From positions 1 to 33,297 of the forward strand of contig DKVK01000114.1 in NCBI GenBank assembly GCA_002491165.1: a DNA stretch of 33,297 bases, read 5' to 3'. The notes beneath the pieces are model-generated. The model was not told the origin of the DNA and did not search any database. It worked only from the letters and a program-made list of their open reading frames with translations. The translations under genes and the position numbers were made by a program. Of this stretch, positions 15,662 through 23,187 are shown piece after piece (position 1 is the first letter of the stretch; every line of letters begins with the position of its first letter). Source of the stretch: Porphyromonadaceae bacterium UBA7180. GTDB lineage: Bacteria; Bacteroidota; Bacteroidia; Bacteroidales; Muribaculaceae.

Positions 15662-15685
15662 TTATAAGTTTTATAATTCTTATAA
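15662..15685. repeat. three TTATAA units at 9-bp spacing
   Basis: TTATAA starts at 15662, 15671 and 15680, an AT-rich palindromic hexamer repeated in phase, in the spacer before the FKBP gene at 15743. No TAnnTTTG box is visible in this spacer. Confidence 0.5.
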
Positions 15686-15742
15686 CCCCCGGGATTTCGC
15701 ATCTTCTCAAAAATCACCACCCATAGAACAAATTAATTCCCT

Positions 15743-16645
15743 ATGAATAAACTTTTCACCACGCTTTGCCTCGCGACCGCGGCCCTCGCACCGTTGGCAG
15801 CCGCACCCACCGGAGGCTCCCCGGCCGCCAAAAGCATAACGGAAGCCGCCCCAAAAACTCAGGCCGACTCCATCTCATACTACTTCGGCACCCAGATTTC
15901 AGAATATTACGATTCGATGTGCGAGGATGACCCCTCGCTGAAAACCCCAGGTGCCAAACAAGAATTCCTGAAAGCTTTCAACGATGCAATCTCACAACTC
16001 GAAGACAAAACCAATGCATATATAACCGGCTATAACGCAGGCGTGCAAGTGTTGCTTAAAGGCGTGCAACTCGACAAATATTTCGACATCCACCTCAATC
16101 CCGGGATGGTAGGCTATGGCATTGCTTACGCACTCTCAGATAACACCGACCGCACGAAAATCCAAAGCGAAGGGATGCAGTACCTCGATAATATATTCAG
16201 TGCCGAACCCAATATCTACTACGCCAAGGAACAGGAAGCCGAAACTCCGGAACCTCATCCGTCACTGGCCAAGTACAACGCCGCTTTCTTCTCCAAACCC
16301 GGCAACTACAAGACCACCCCCTCCGGCCTCCAATACGTAATCATAAAGGAGGGTAACGGTGAATCGCCGAAAGCCACCAGCAACGTTACCGTCAACTATG
16401 AAGGTATGCTCCTCGACGGCACCGTCTTCGACAGCAGCTTCGAGCGCGGCGAACCCATAGACTTCCCCCTCGACAAGGTTATCCCCGGCTGGACCGAAGG
16501 CCTTCAGCTGATGAAACCCGGCGGCGAGGCTGTTTTCTACATCCCCTACAAACTGGCTTACGGCGAATCCGGGACTCCCGGCGGCCCCATCCCCGCAAAA
16601 GCCGACCTTATATTCCTGGTTCACCTTATTTCTGTAAATAATTAA
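15743..16645 (+). CDS. secreted FKBP-type prolyl isomerase with N-terminal helical domain
   Basis: A 300-residue exported protein. The signal peptide (NKLFTTLCLATAALAPLAAA) has an Ala-rich cleavage site and no lipobox Cys. Residues ~30-150 are the FKBP_N-like domain (SITEAAPKTQADSISYYFGTQ), close to that of the gene at 14613. Residues ~170-300 are a full FKBP domain (VNYEGMLLDGTVFDSS, VIPGWTEGLQLM, IPYKLAYG), close to that of the lipoprotein gene at 13801, including the connecting YNAAFFSKPGNYKTT. The gene thus looks like a chimera of its two neighbours. It should act as a periplasmic prolyl isomerase/chaperone. It lies downstream of a terminator, so it is probably expressed separately from the first FKBP genes. 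It runs into the secreted protein gene 20 bp later. Confidence 0.9.
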   Translation: MNKLFTTLCLATAALAPLAAAPTGGSPAAKSITEAAPKTQADSISYYFGTQISEYYDSMCEDDPSLKTPGAKQEFLKAFNDAISQLEDKTNAYITGYNAGVQVLLKGVQLDKYFDIHLNPGMVGYGIAYALSDNTDRTKIQSEGMQYLDNIFSAEPNIYYAKEQEAETPEPHPSLAKYNAAFFSKPGNYKTTPSGLQYVIIKEGNGESPKATSNVTVNYEGMLLDGTVFDSSFERGEPIDFPLDKVIPGWTEGLQLMKPGGEAVFYIPYKLAYGESGTPGGPIPAKADLIFLVHLISVNN

Positions 16646-16665
16646 TTAACAATAATAAATAATAT

Positions 16666-17919
16666 ATGAATAGATTCCTTTCAACCATCTGCCTCGCGGC
16701 GGCCGGATTCACAGCGGCAACGGCCGCCGACCTCCCCGCCGGCTACACCGTGACCCCGACACCCGGCTCCACGCTCGAACAGATTGAGCAGATATCCGTA
16801 AAAGCCGGTTGGCCGCAGTGCTTCAAACAGGAAGCCTCAATCGTCATCAACGGCCAGAACATAGCCACCTCCGTCAAAGTCACCGACATGGACGGCAGCG
16901 GCGATGCCGAGGTGGTCTTCACCCTCGCCGAGCCATACACCAAGACCGGCAAATGCAACGTCATTATCCCCGAAGGCACCTTCACCGTAGGTTGGGAAGA
17001 AGACCCTTGCACGTTGCTCGAGTTCTCATACGTGATAGATAACGACTTCGGCGGCGGCGACGACCCGAATCCCGGGGATATCCAGAACACCGTTCCCGAT
17101 GGTTACACCTTCACTCCTGCGGCTGGAACCGAAGTCACTGCGCTCACACAGTTCTCCGTCACAGCAACCAACGACATGTTCCTCACCGGAGCGTCGCGCA
17201 CGCTGAAAGTCACCGTCAACGGCGAAGCCGTACAGGGTATCCGCAATGTCTCCGGAGAATTGAAGAATACCCTCACGTGGGAGCTCGCCTATCCCATAAC
17301 CGAACCGGGATATTACACCATCTATATACCCGCAGGCGAGTTCTACGGCTACAACGAGGAGGACAACCAGCCTTTCCTCGTCACCGTGATAGTGACCGGC
17401 GGCGAAGCGCCGACCCCCGACTGGTTCGACGGCGAGATGACCTCCGACCCCGCCTCCGGCTCAACGGTAAAAGAGCTCCAGAAGATAGCCATAATGTCGC
17501 CGAAACTCACCTCGCTCTACGTAGGTCCCGAAGCCGGTAAAATCACCGTAGAAGACACCTCCGGCCCCGTGGACACACCCTTCACCCTCACCCCCGACGA
17601 GGACAACTTCAATGAAGCGCACGTAATCTGGATGGAGTTCGCAGAACCCCTGACTGCCCCTTACGAGTACACCATCACCTTCCCGGCCAAGAGCTTCAGC
17701 GTAGCCAAATACCCCGAGGAGCACTACACCGCCCCCTTCACCCTAACCTTCAAAGTAGATGAACTCCAAGGCATAGAAGGGCTCCCCGCCGATAGCGGAA
17801 TCGACGAATCACAAGCCGAATACTACACCCTTGACGGGCGCCGCATAGCGAAGCCGACCGCTTCCGGCCTCTACCTGCGCCGCACCGCCGCCCGCACCAC
17901 CAAACTCCTCGTGAAATAA
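16666..17919 (+). CDS. secreted protein with three Ig-like repeats and a C-terminal sorting-like tail
   Basis: A 417-residue exported protein with a signal peptide (about residues 1-22, ending ATAA). The body is three repeats of about 105 residues, each opening with a TPxxGSTxxxLxxxSV-type strand and ending with a YTIxIPAxxF-type strand; starts are near residues 25, 145 and 255. The folding is probably Ig-like beta-sandwich. The C-terminal ~40 residues read YYTLDGRRIAKPTASGLYLRR then KLLVK, the pattern of short C-terminal domains in Bacteroidales that resemble type IX secretion signals. Surface adhesin or carbohydrate-associated protein is plausible but unproven. It starts 20 bp after the FKBP gene, which could act on its many Pro residues, and is closed by a terminator at 17941-17974. 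Confidence 0.75.
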   Translation: MNRFLSTICLAAAGFTAATAADLPAGYTVTPTPGSTLEQIEQISVKAGWPQCFKQEASIVINGQNIATSVKVTDMDGSGDAEVVFTLAEPYTKTGKCNVIIPEGTFTVGWEEDPCTLLEFSYVIDNDFGGGDDPNPGDIQNTVPDGYTFTPAAGTEVTALTQFSVTATNDMFLTGASRTLKVTVNGEAVQGIRNVSGELKNTLTWELAYPITEPGYYTIYIPAGEFYGYNEEDNQPFLVTVIVTGGEAPTPDWFDGEMTSDPASGSTVKELQKIAIMSPKLTSLYVGPEAGKITVEDTSGPVDTPFTLTPDEDNFNEAHVIWMEFAEPLTAPYEYTITFPAKSFSVAKYPEEHYTAPFTLTFKVDELQGIEGLPADSGIDESQAEYYTLDGRRIAKPTASGLYLRRTAARTTKLLVK

Positions 17920-17940
17920 CACCTCGAGACAAGCGATACA

Positions 17941-17974
17941 AAACAGCGCACCCTCCATACGGGGCGCGCTGTTT
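17941..17974. terminator. hairpin at the end of the secreted-protein gene
   Basis: AAACAGCGC (17941-17949) pairs with GCGCTGTTT (17966-17974) around a 16-nt loop holding a further CCC/GGG pair. It also separates the GC-rich block from the AT-rich restriction-modification genes that converge on it. Confidence 0.8.
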
Positions 17975-18046
17975 AGACTATGTATCCTTACTGATTGTTC
18001 AGTTTATGCGGTCTTATTCTGGCAGCTATTTGCATAATGCAATTTA

Positions 18047-19300
18047 TTAATACCCACTATAGTTTTCCCATCTCCACCTTACGAAATCAAGATTAGTCAC
18101 TGACGGAATGATTATACGAGGGGGAATAATAGTCCCGTAATCCAATCGAGCCCGTTGTGTAAGAACGACATTGCCTTCAGGTGAAATGCGAAGATGGCCG
18201 GTATCAAAAAGTATATGGATGTCCGTTCGCATGGCAAATCCGTTAGCCGCCGTGTCTTCCCCATTATATTTGTAAGGTTTGATATGAGCTGCCTCCAGAA
18301 CTTCCGGCATGGTTGCATTCGTAATCACACAACGTTCACAAGCTTGCAAAACGAGTCTACGAAAATTAGCTTGATTAGGGCGACCTTTTGCTCGTTTTCG
18401 TTCCACTTCACTTGTAATCTCTTCTTCTTCAGCAATTGAATCATTATTTACAAGAGCCCTATTGACAATTGCTGCAATTTCATCAGCGATAAGAGGATTA
18501 AGCACATACTGATCGTCAAAACGATTTTTAGCAGAAGATACGGATTCCTCCGTGAAGCCATAATTGGCAAGGAACAGCAGGAACTCTCTCAACACTCGTT
18601 TATCATTGGAACGCTTCGCGCAATCAGGCCATTTTGAGGTGTCGATATTTCCACTCCAATATTCTTCAAGAAAGAATATATAATCATCCAACGTCGCTTT
18701 CTGACTGGATAATGGTACAATTATTTTTGCGATGTCTTCAGCAGATATGCCACGCCTAATATCACGTTTCCTTAATTCAATAAGGATTCGAAGAATTAAT
18801 AGCAACGGCCTAATCTTTAAGCCGGCATCATTCCACAATTTAATCTCATCTCTGTTTTGTATTATTGGATTTGGTAGTGTAAAATGTGAAACTGTATAAG
18901 TTGCAAATTCCGTCTGAGTAATTTCATGGTCAGCAACTTTTCTTCCGAAAGCAGTCAATTGAATCAAGCCCGAATGATTGTCAGATTTAATCAATCCGGT
19001 GGCTTTCCAATATTGCCCGGAATTACGGATAAGATTCCGTGAACCACCCCGACCGGCGAGGTCAACACCTATACTGTCACTGATATCATGAGACAATTCA
19101 CGTAATTCATTTGTGAACTCGGGTGAACTATATTTGAATCCTTGATCTAAAATTTCCAATTTTCTCATTCTATACAGCACTCCGAGAAGAACAACTGGAT
19201 CATTGATACTTTCAGTACATTGCAGACTTGCCCATTTCCATTTAAAGTCTGCAAATGGAAGAATTGGAACAAACGAAGTTGAATGGATAATACTACTCAT
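18047..19300 (-). CDS. HNH-family type II restriction endonuclease
   Basis: A 417-residue protein, last gene of an AT-rich three-gene operon. The N-terminal ~300 residues (FVPILPFADFKWKWASL onward) are presumably for DNA recognition. The C-terminal nuclease begins near 312 with RRLVLQACERCVITNAT: Cys321 and Cys324 precede EAAHIKPY (His339), NGFAMRTDIHILFD (Asn353 and His362), an HNH_2-type catalytic core. It cleaves DNA that lacks the methylation made by the two upstream methyltransferases. A single HNH nuclease with two m5C methyltransferases recalls the Eco31I/Esp3I design for asymmetric sites, but the recognition sequence cannot be read from the protein. The start overlaps the methyltransferase stop by 8 bp, which delays nuclease synthesis behind methylation. 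Confidence 0.85.
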   Translation of the reverse strand: MSSIIHSTSFVPILPFADFKWKWASLQCTESINDPVVLLGVLYRMRKLEILDQGFKYSSPEFTNELRELSHDISDSIGVDLAGRGGSRNLIRNSGQYWKATGLIKSDNHSGLIQLTAFGRKVADHEITQTEFATYTVSHFTLPNPIIQNRDEIKLWNDAGLKIRPLLLILRILIELRKRDIRRGISAEDIAKIIVPLSSQKATLDDYIFFLEEYWSGNIDTSKWPDCAKRSNDKRVLREFLLFLANYGFTEESVSSAKNRFDDQYVLNPLIADEIAAIVNRALVNNDSIAEEEEITSEVERKRAKGRPNQANFRRLVLQACERCVITNATMPEVLEAAHIKPYKYNGEDTAANGFAMRTDIHILFDTGHLRISPEGNVVLTQRARLDYGTIIPPRIIIPSVTNLDFVRWRWENYSGY

Positions 19301-20213
19301 ATCGGTTAAATTCTTTAGCTACCGCATACGCAAGTAACGGAGGCACTGCGTTTCCAATTTGCCTATAAACGGAAGATAACGGGCCGCAAAACTCATAATC
19401 CAAAGGAAAACTCTGCACAGCAGCCAGTTCACGACCAGACATTCTACGAAGCCCATTAGGATGGGGAAGTATGACAACGCCTCCTTTGTCATCTCCTCTG
19501 CCTGTTACCGTTGGTGCGGGTTTAAAAGGGTCGAGAGGCCGATGACCAATATAACCGTTAAAATCCAACTTATACTTCGAATACTGATGATTAGGCAAAT
19601 CATTAGGCATATCCGGATTCGGAATTTCAGCCATAATTTCACCGACAGAAATCCACTGAGCGGTAATTAATGACCCATATTGTGAATGTGTAGGCTCGGG
19701 ATATTGATAGTCGAAATCTACATCTCTACGGACACCAACAATTATGACACGCATCCGTGTTTGAGGCACTCCATAGTCAGCGGCATTTAATAATTTATAC
19801 TTCACTTTATAACCAATAGACTGAAAGTCATTGATTATATCCTGAATGACCTTACCTCCCCCTAAACTTAAAATGCCCTTGACATTTTCTGCGAGAAAGA
19901 ATGCCGGTTTCTTGGCATCAATTACACGTATAAGCTGTTTATACAATGTATTTCGCGTATCTTTAACATGACGTTTTGTGTTTGCAACTGAGAATCCTTG
20001 GCAAGGAAATCCACCTATTACGATATCGCAGTCTGGAATATCATTTGAATCTATTAGAGAAATATCCTTGCAAATAATATGATTTCCTATGTTTTTACGA
20101 TATGTTTTAACTGCATCCTCATATAAATCATTAGCCCATACAATATTATGACCAGCCATTATGAATCCATAATCTAAACCTCCAGCTCCACTAAATAGCG
20201 ACACCACATTCAT
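19293..20213 (-). CDS. DNA (cytosine-5) methyltransferase A
   Basis: A 306-residue m5C methyltransferase transferring methyl from S-adenosylmethionine to C5 of cytosine in its recognition site. Motifs in order: I FSGAGGLD (7-14), IV GGFPCQGFS with catalytic Cys71, VI ENVKG, VIII QTRMR, and X GNAVP near the end. The target-recognition region (about 185-235, from PTHSQYGSLITAQW to YKLDFNGYIG) is short, typical of small RM enzymes. It is the second gene of the operon, overlapping the upstream methyltransferase by ATGA and the endonuclease by 8 bp. It is similar throughout to that upstream enzyme, so the pair likely arose by duplication and then diverged, each modifying one strand. Confidence 0.95.
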   Translation of the reverse strand: MNVVSLFSGAGGLDYGFIMAGHNIVWANDLYEDAVKTYRKNIGNHIICKDISLIDSNDIPDCDIVIGGFPCQGFSVANTKRHVKDTRNTLYKQLIRVIDAKKPAFFLAENVKGILSLGGGKVIQDIINDFQSIGYKVKYKLLNAADYGVPQTRMRVIIVGVRRDVDFDYQYPEPTHSQYGSLITAQWISVGEIMAEIPNPDMPNDLPNHQYSKYKLDFNGYIGHRPLDPFKPAPTVTGRGDDKGGVVILPHPNGLRRMSGRELAAVQSFPLDYEFCGPLSSVYRQIGNAVPPLLAYAVAKEFNRYE

Positions 20214-21133
20214 ACTTCAAGAGTTTTTAACTGTTTTCCTAATAAAAATGCAAAGCGAACCGGAACTGCATTCCCTATTTGCCGATAGCATGAATTCATG
20301 GCACCTGAAAACACAAAATCATCTGGAAACGTTTGGATGCACGCACTTTCTCTAATAGTCATTCTTCTTATTCCATTATAATGCGGGATTGCCACTACTC
20401 CGCCACCGCCGTTACCACGAGCCAGTATTGTGGGAGAAGGTTTATTTGGATCTGACTTTCGATGACCTGTAAAATTACGGATGGCAATTTTATAGTTGGA
20501 ACAAACATGATTCGGGATGGTACAATCTTCTGACGGTTCCGGGAAATGAGAAATGGCATCTTTCATTGAAATCCATTTTGGCAAATCAATCCCATTTTTC
20601 TCATGAGTCTTATGAGGAAGAGTTAATTTTCTATCAAGACAGTCTAATCGGGTCCCAAGGAAAATAACTCGTTGACGTGTTTGCGGAACACCGTAATCTG
20701 CCATATTTACAAGATTCGTTGAAACATCATATCCTGCGTTTTTAAAATCCGAAACTATTTGCTTAACAACCTTTCCTTTCCCCAAACTCAGGATTCCTTT
20801 GACATTCTCCGCGATGAAATATTGTGGTTTCTTTACGCTTATGGCTTCATAGAAAGATTTATACAGTACATTCCGTTCATCAGATATATTTCTACGTAAA
20901 TTTGCCAACGAGAAACCTTGACAAGGAAACCCTCCGATAATCAAATCACAATTGGGTAAACAGGAGAAATCTATTTTAGTTACATCCCCTAAAACTATAT
21001 TATAACCAATATTTGCTCTGTATGTTGAAACAGCATCCTTGTCGATGTCGATAGCCCATAAAATATTATGGCCCGCTTTAAGCAGTCCAAAATCTAAGCC
21101 TCCGGCTCCACTGAATAATGATACTACGTCCAT
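20210..21133 (-). CDS. DNA (cytosine-5) methyltransferase B
   Basis: A 307-residue m5C methyltransferase, first gene of the operon. Motifs: I FSGAGGLD (7-14), IV GGFPCQGFS with Cys71 at the same position as its neighbour, VI ENVKG, VIII QTRQR, X GNAVP. Target-recognition segments (about 185-230, including LPKWISMKDAISHFPEPSED) differ from the neighbour, as expected when the two strands of an asymmetric site must be methylated separately. It is transcribed before the second methyltransferase and the endonuclease, the usual safe order. Candidate promoter boxes lie at 21271-21318. Codon use is AT-rich compared with the genes on either side, a sign of horizontal transfer. Confidence 0.95.
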   Translation of the reverse strand: MDVVSLFSGAGGLDFGLLKAGHNILWAIDIDKDAVSTYRANIGYNIVLGDVTKIDFSCLPNCDLIIGGFPCQGFSLANLRRNISDERNVLYKSFYEAISVKKPQYFIAENVKGILSLGKGKVVKQIVSDFKNAGYDVSTNLVNMADYGVPQTRQRVIFLGTRLDCLDRKLTLPHKTHEKNGIDLPKWISMKDAISHFPEPSEDCTIPNHVCSNYKIAIRNFTGHRKSDPNKPSPTILARGNGGGGVVAIPHYNGIRRMTIRESACIQTFPDDFVFSGAMNSCYRQIGNAVPVRFAFLLGKQLKTLEV

Positions 21134-21270
21134 ACACTATGCAAAGAGCTTCCAAGCAGACTATGAATCGACATCCATTTTGCATCTGCAAGGAATTTCT
21201 TATCTATATATTAAATATGAGTTTACAATTTCATTGATTTGACTTCGTCTGCACTTGCGGGATGCGGATG

Positions 21271-21318
21271 CAAAGTTAGCAATAATTTTCGAGACTTCGA
21301 ACATCTACTGCAAAGATA
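21271..21318 (-). promoter_or_regulatory. candidate tandem -7 boxes for the RM operon
   Basis: Minus-strand TAACTTTG (21278-21271) with TTCG 19 bp upstream, and TATCTTTG (21318-21311) further upstream. Transcription from the nearer box would give a leader of about 130 nt. Confidence 0.5.
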
Positions 21319-21467
21319 ATTATAGACAAGTGTGAAAATCACACTCGTTTAAGTTAATATAATATATGATTCAGGATTATTTATAGCTTTCATCGCGAAT
21401 TCCGGAGAAGAGACCTACCGAGTTCGCGTTTAAAATCAACAAATTGATTGGTCGATTTGTACCATCA

Positions 21468-21499
21468 AAAAAGCGCGTCCGGGTTGGAGCGCGCTTTTT
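21468..21499. terminator. intrinsic terminator after the 21522 lipoprotein gene
   Basis: 10-bp arms AAAAAGCGCG (21468-21477) and CGCGCTTTTT (21490-21499) with a 12-nt loop. It ends the minus-strand lipoprotein transcript 22 bp past its stop codon. Confidence 0.85.
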
Positions 21500-21521
21500 A
21501 TGTGTGATGGTGATGTTCCTT

Positions 21522-22064
21522 TTACAGGGGAGTGCCGGTGGCGTGGTTGCCGGTCAGGGTGAAGCGGTAGGCGATGTCCAGGGCTTTGGAGGCCTCTATT
21601 ATGTTGTTGATTTCCGCTTCCACTTCGGCGGCGGGAACATGCTCGCGGCGGCTCAGGTAGAACTCCCGGTCGGCAATGGCGGGCTGTTTCTCTTTCTTGA
21701 AGTGCGAGTCGGCCTCGAACTTCACTTCGGCATCAAGGTCGTAATAATCGCGCGTCAGGGCCACGTTGGCTTTGCGGGTGACGTTCAGCTTGTAGCTGGT
21801 TGTGACGGGAAATTCGCTGCTGCGCAGTTCCTTTTTCCAGTCGTCGGTGGTCACTTTCTCGGTATAAGTGGTGCCGGTGAAGTCGGTATAGGTCACGCTG
21901 ACGTCCACGAGTTCCAGCAACTCGCGGTCGAAGTCTACGTCAAATTCACTGATGACGGTAGGTGACGTGTAGTTGGTGTTATCGTTGTCATCGTCGCAGG
22001 AACCGAGCGCAATGCAAAATCCGGCAAGCAGCAGGGCCGTGCCCATAAGCAGTATCTTTTTCAT
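21522..22064 (-). CDS. lipoprotein of unknown function
   Basis: A 180-residue lipoprotein: Lys-Lys start, Leu-rich core, lipobox LGSC with Cys23, followed by a DDDNDNTN acidic stretch typical of surface-exported Bacteroidales lipoproteins. The mature domain alternates short strands (EFDVDFDRELLELVDVSVTY, YTEKVTTDDWKKEL, TTSYKLNVTRKANV, LDAEVKFEA) then a helix near the C-terminus (VEAEINNIIEASKALDIAYR), consistent with a single beta-rich domain. No catalytic motif is recognised. It is the last gene of the minus-strand run below ruvB, with a spacer of 79 bp holding an inverted repeat; it may be transcribed separately. It ends at a clear terminator. Confidence 0.7.
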   Translation of the reverse strand: MKKILLMGTALLLAGFCIALGSCDDDNDNTNYTSPTVISEFDVDFDRELLELVDVSVTYTDFTGTTYTEKVTTDDWKKELRSSEFPVTTSYKLNVTRKANVALTRDYYDLDAEVKFEADSHFKKEKQPAIADREFYLSRREHVPAAEVEAEINNIIEASKALDIAYRFTLTGNHATGTPL

Positions 22065-22079
22065 AATCCGATTTTTAAA

Positions 22080-22120
22080 TGGTTGAAAGTCCTATACCTT
22101 ACATAACAAATTTTCAACCA
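22080..22120. repeat. inverted repeat between ruvB and the lipoprotein gene
   Basis: TGGTTGAAA (22080-22088) and TTTCAACCA (22112-22120), 9-bp arms, 23-nt loop. It could be a weak ruvB terminator or an operator for the lipoprotein gene. A third GGTTCAA lies next to it. Confidence 0.45.
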
Positions 22121-22143
22121 CTTGGTTCAAAACAGCGACACCG

Positions 22144-23166
22144 CTAAAAAAGTGTTCCCTGCTGACCGTCAGTTGCGGCGCGGCGGTGGAGGTGCGAGTA
22201 TGCCAGATCGGTGACTTCGCGGCCGCGCGGCGTGCGCTTGAGGAATCCCTCCTTTATGAGGTACGGTTCATATACCTCTTCGAGCGTGCCGGGGTCTTCG
22301 CCGAGTGCCGTGGCGATGGTGGAAAGCCCCACCGGGCCCCCCTTGAATTTATCGATGATGGTGATGAGTATCTTGTTGTCTATCTCGTCGAGGCCGAACT
22401 TGTCGATGTTGAGCGCTTCGAGGGCGTACCGGGCTATTTCGACGTCGATGTTTCCGGAACCCTTCACCATCGCGAAGTCACGCACGCGGCGGAGCAGCGA
22501 GTTGGCGACACGCGGCGTGCCGCGGCTTCGCAGCGCTATTTCGAGCGCCGCCTCGTCACTTATTTCCACTTTCAGAAGCCCGGCGGAGCGCCTGATGATG
22601 CTCTGCAGGATATTATGGTCATAATACTCCAGATGGCAGTTGATGCCGAAGCGGGCACGGAGCGGCGACGTGAGCAAACCGCTGCGCGTGGTAGCGCCGA
22701 TGAGGGTGAAGGGCGCGAGCGTGAGTTGCACGCTCTTGGCACCCGGCCCTTTGTCGAGCATTATGTCTATGCGGTAGTCCTCCATGGCGGAGTATAGGTA
22801 TTCTTCCACGATGGGATGAAGGCGGTGTATCTCGTCGATGAAGAGCACGTCGTGCTCTTCGAGCGACATGAGGATACCTGCCAGGTCGCCCGGCTTGTCG
22901 AGCACCGGCCCGGAGGTTACCTTGAAGCCTACGCCGAGCTCGTTGGCGATGATATTCGAGAGCGTGGTCTTCCCCAGGCCGGGAGGTCCGTGGAGCAGGG
23001 TATGGTCCAGGGCGTCGCCGCGCATACGGGCGGCGCTGACGAAAACGCTGAGGTTTTCTATTATCTTCTCCTGCCCGGCAAAGTCGTGGAAAGCGAGCGG
23101 GCGCAGGGCCTTCTCGAACTCGCCGTCGCGACGCCGGTCGCGGATGTCGAAATTATCTTCTGCCAT
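22144..23166 (-). CDS. ruvB: Holliday junction branch-migration helicase RuvB
   Basis: A 340-residue AAA+ ATPase. Two hexameric RuvB rings drive branch migration of Holliday junctions with RuvA, before RuvC cuts. Visible are the entry segment LRPLAFHDFAGQEKI, Walker A GPPGLGKT (60-67), Walker B LFIDE (111-112 acidic pair), sensor 1 GATTRSG, the arginine-finger-type RARFGINCHLEYY region and a C-terminal winged helix (EEVYEPYLIKEGFLKRTPRG). Length is standard. ruvA and ruvC are not in this window. It begins 21 bp after the GH53 gene in the same direction with no promoter visible between, so it is probably read as part of that operon. Confidence 0.97.
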   Translation of the reverse strand: MAEDNFDIRDRRRDGEFEKALRPLAFHDFAGQEKIIENLSVFVSAARMRGDALDHTLLHGPPGLGKTTLSNIIANELGVGFKVTSGPVLDKPGDLAGILMSLEEHDVLFIDEIHRLHPIVEEYLYSAMEDYRIDIMLDKGPGAKSVQLTLAPFTLIGATTRSGLLTSPLRARFGINCHLEYYDHNILQSIIRRSAGLLKVEISDEAALEIALRSRGTPRVANSLLRRVRDFAMVKGSGNIDVEIARYALEALNIDKFGLDEIDNKILITIIDKFKGGPVGLSTIATALGEDPGTLEEVYEPYLIKEGFLKRTPRGREVTDLAYSHLHRRAATDGQQGTLF

Positions 23167-23187
23167 CTGTGTTTGCTGACGTTTTTA

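Larger units (their letters stand above)
21134..21521. other. 388-bp spacer between RM operon and lipoprotein gene
   Basis: AT-rich. Holds two candidate RM promoter boxes (below), an imperfect inverted repeat 21439-21460 (8 of 9 arm bases match), and a terminator at 21468-21499. No coding region or RNA gene is seen in 21320-21435, nor a separate controller (C) protein. Confidence 0.5.

Noticed and set aside
18029..18042. TTGCATAATGCAA palindrome at the left end of the RM island as an attachment site
   Set aside because: No matching copy at the right end near 21.4 kb; short palindrome could be chance.
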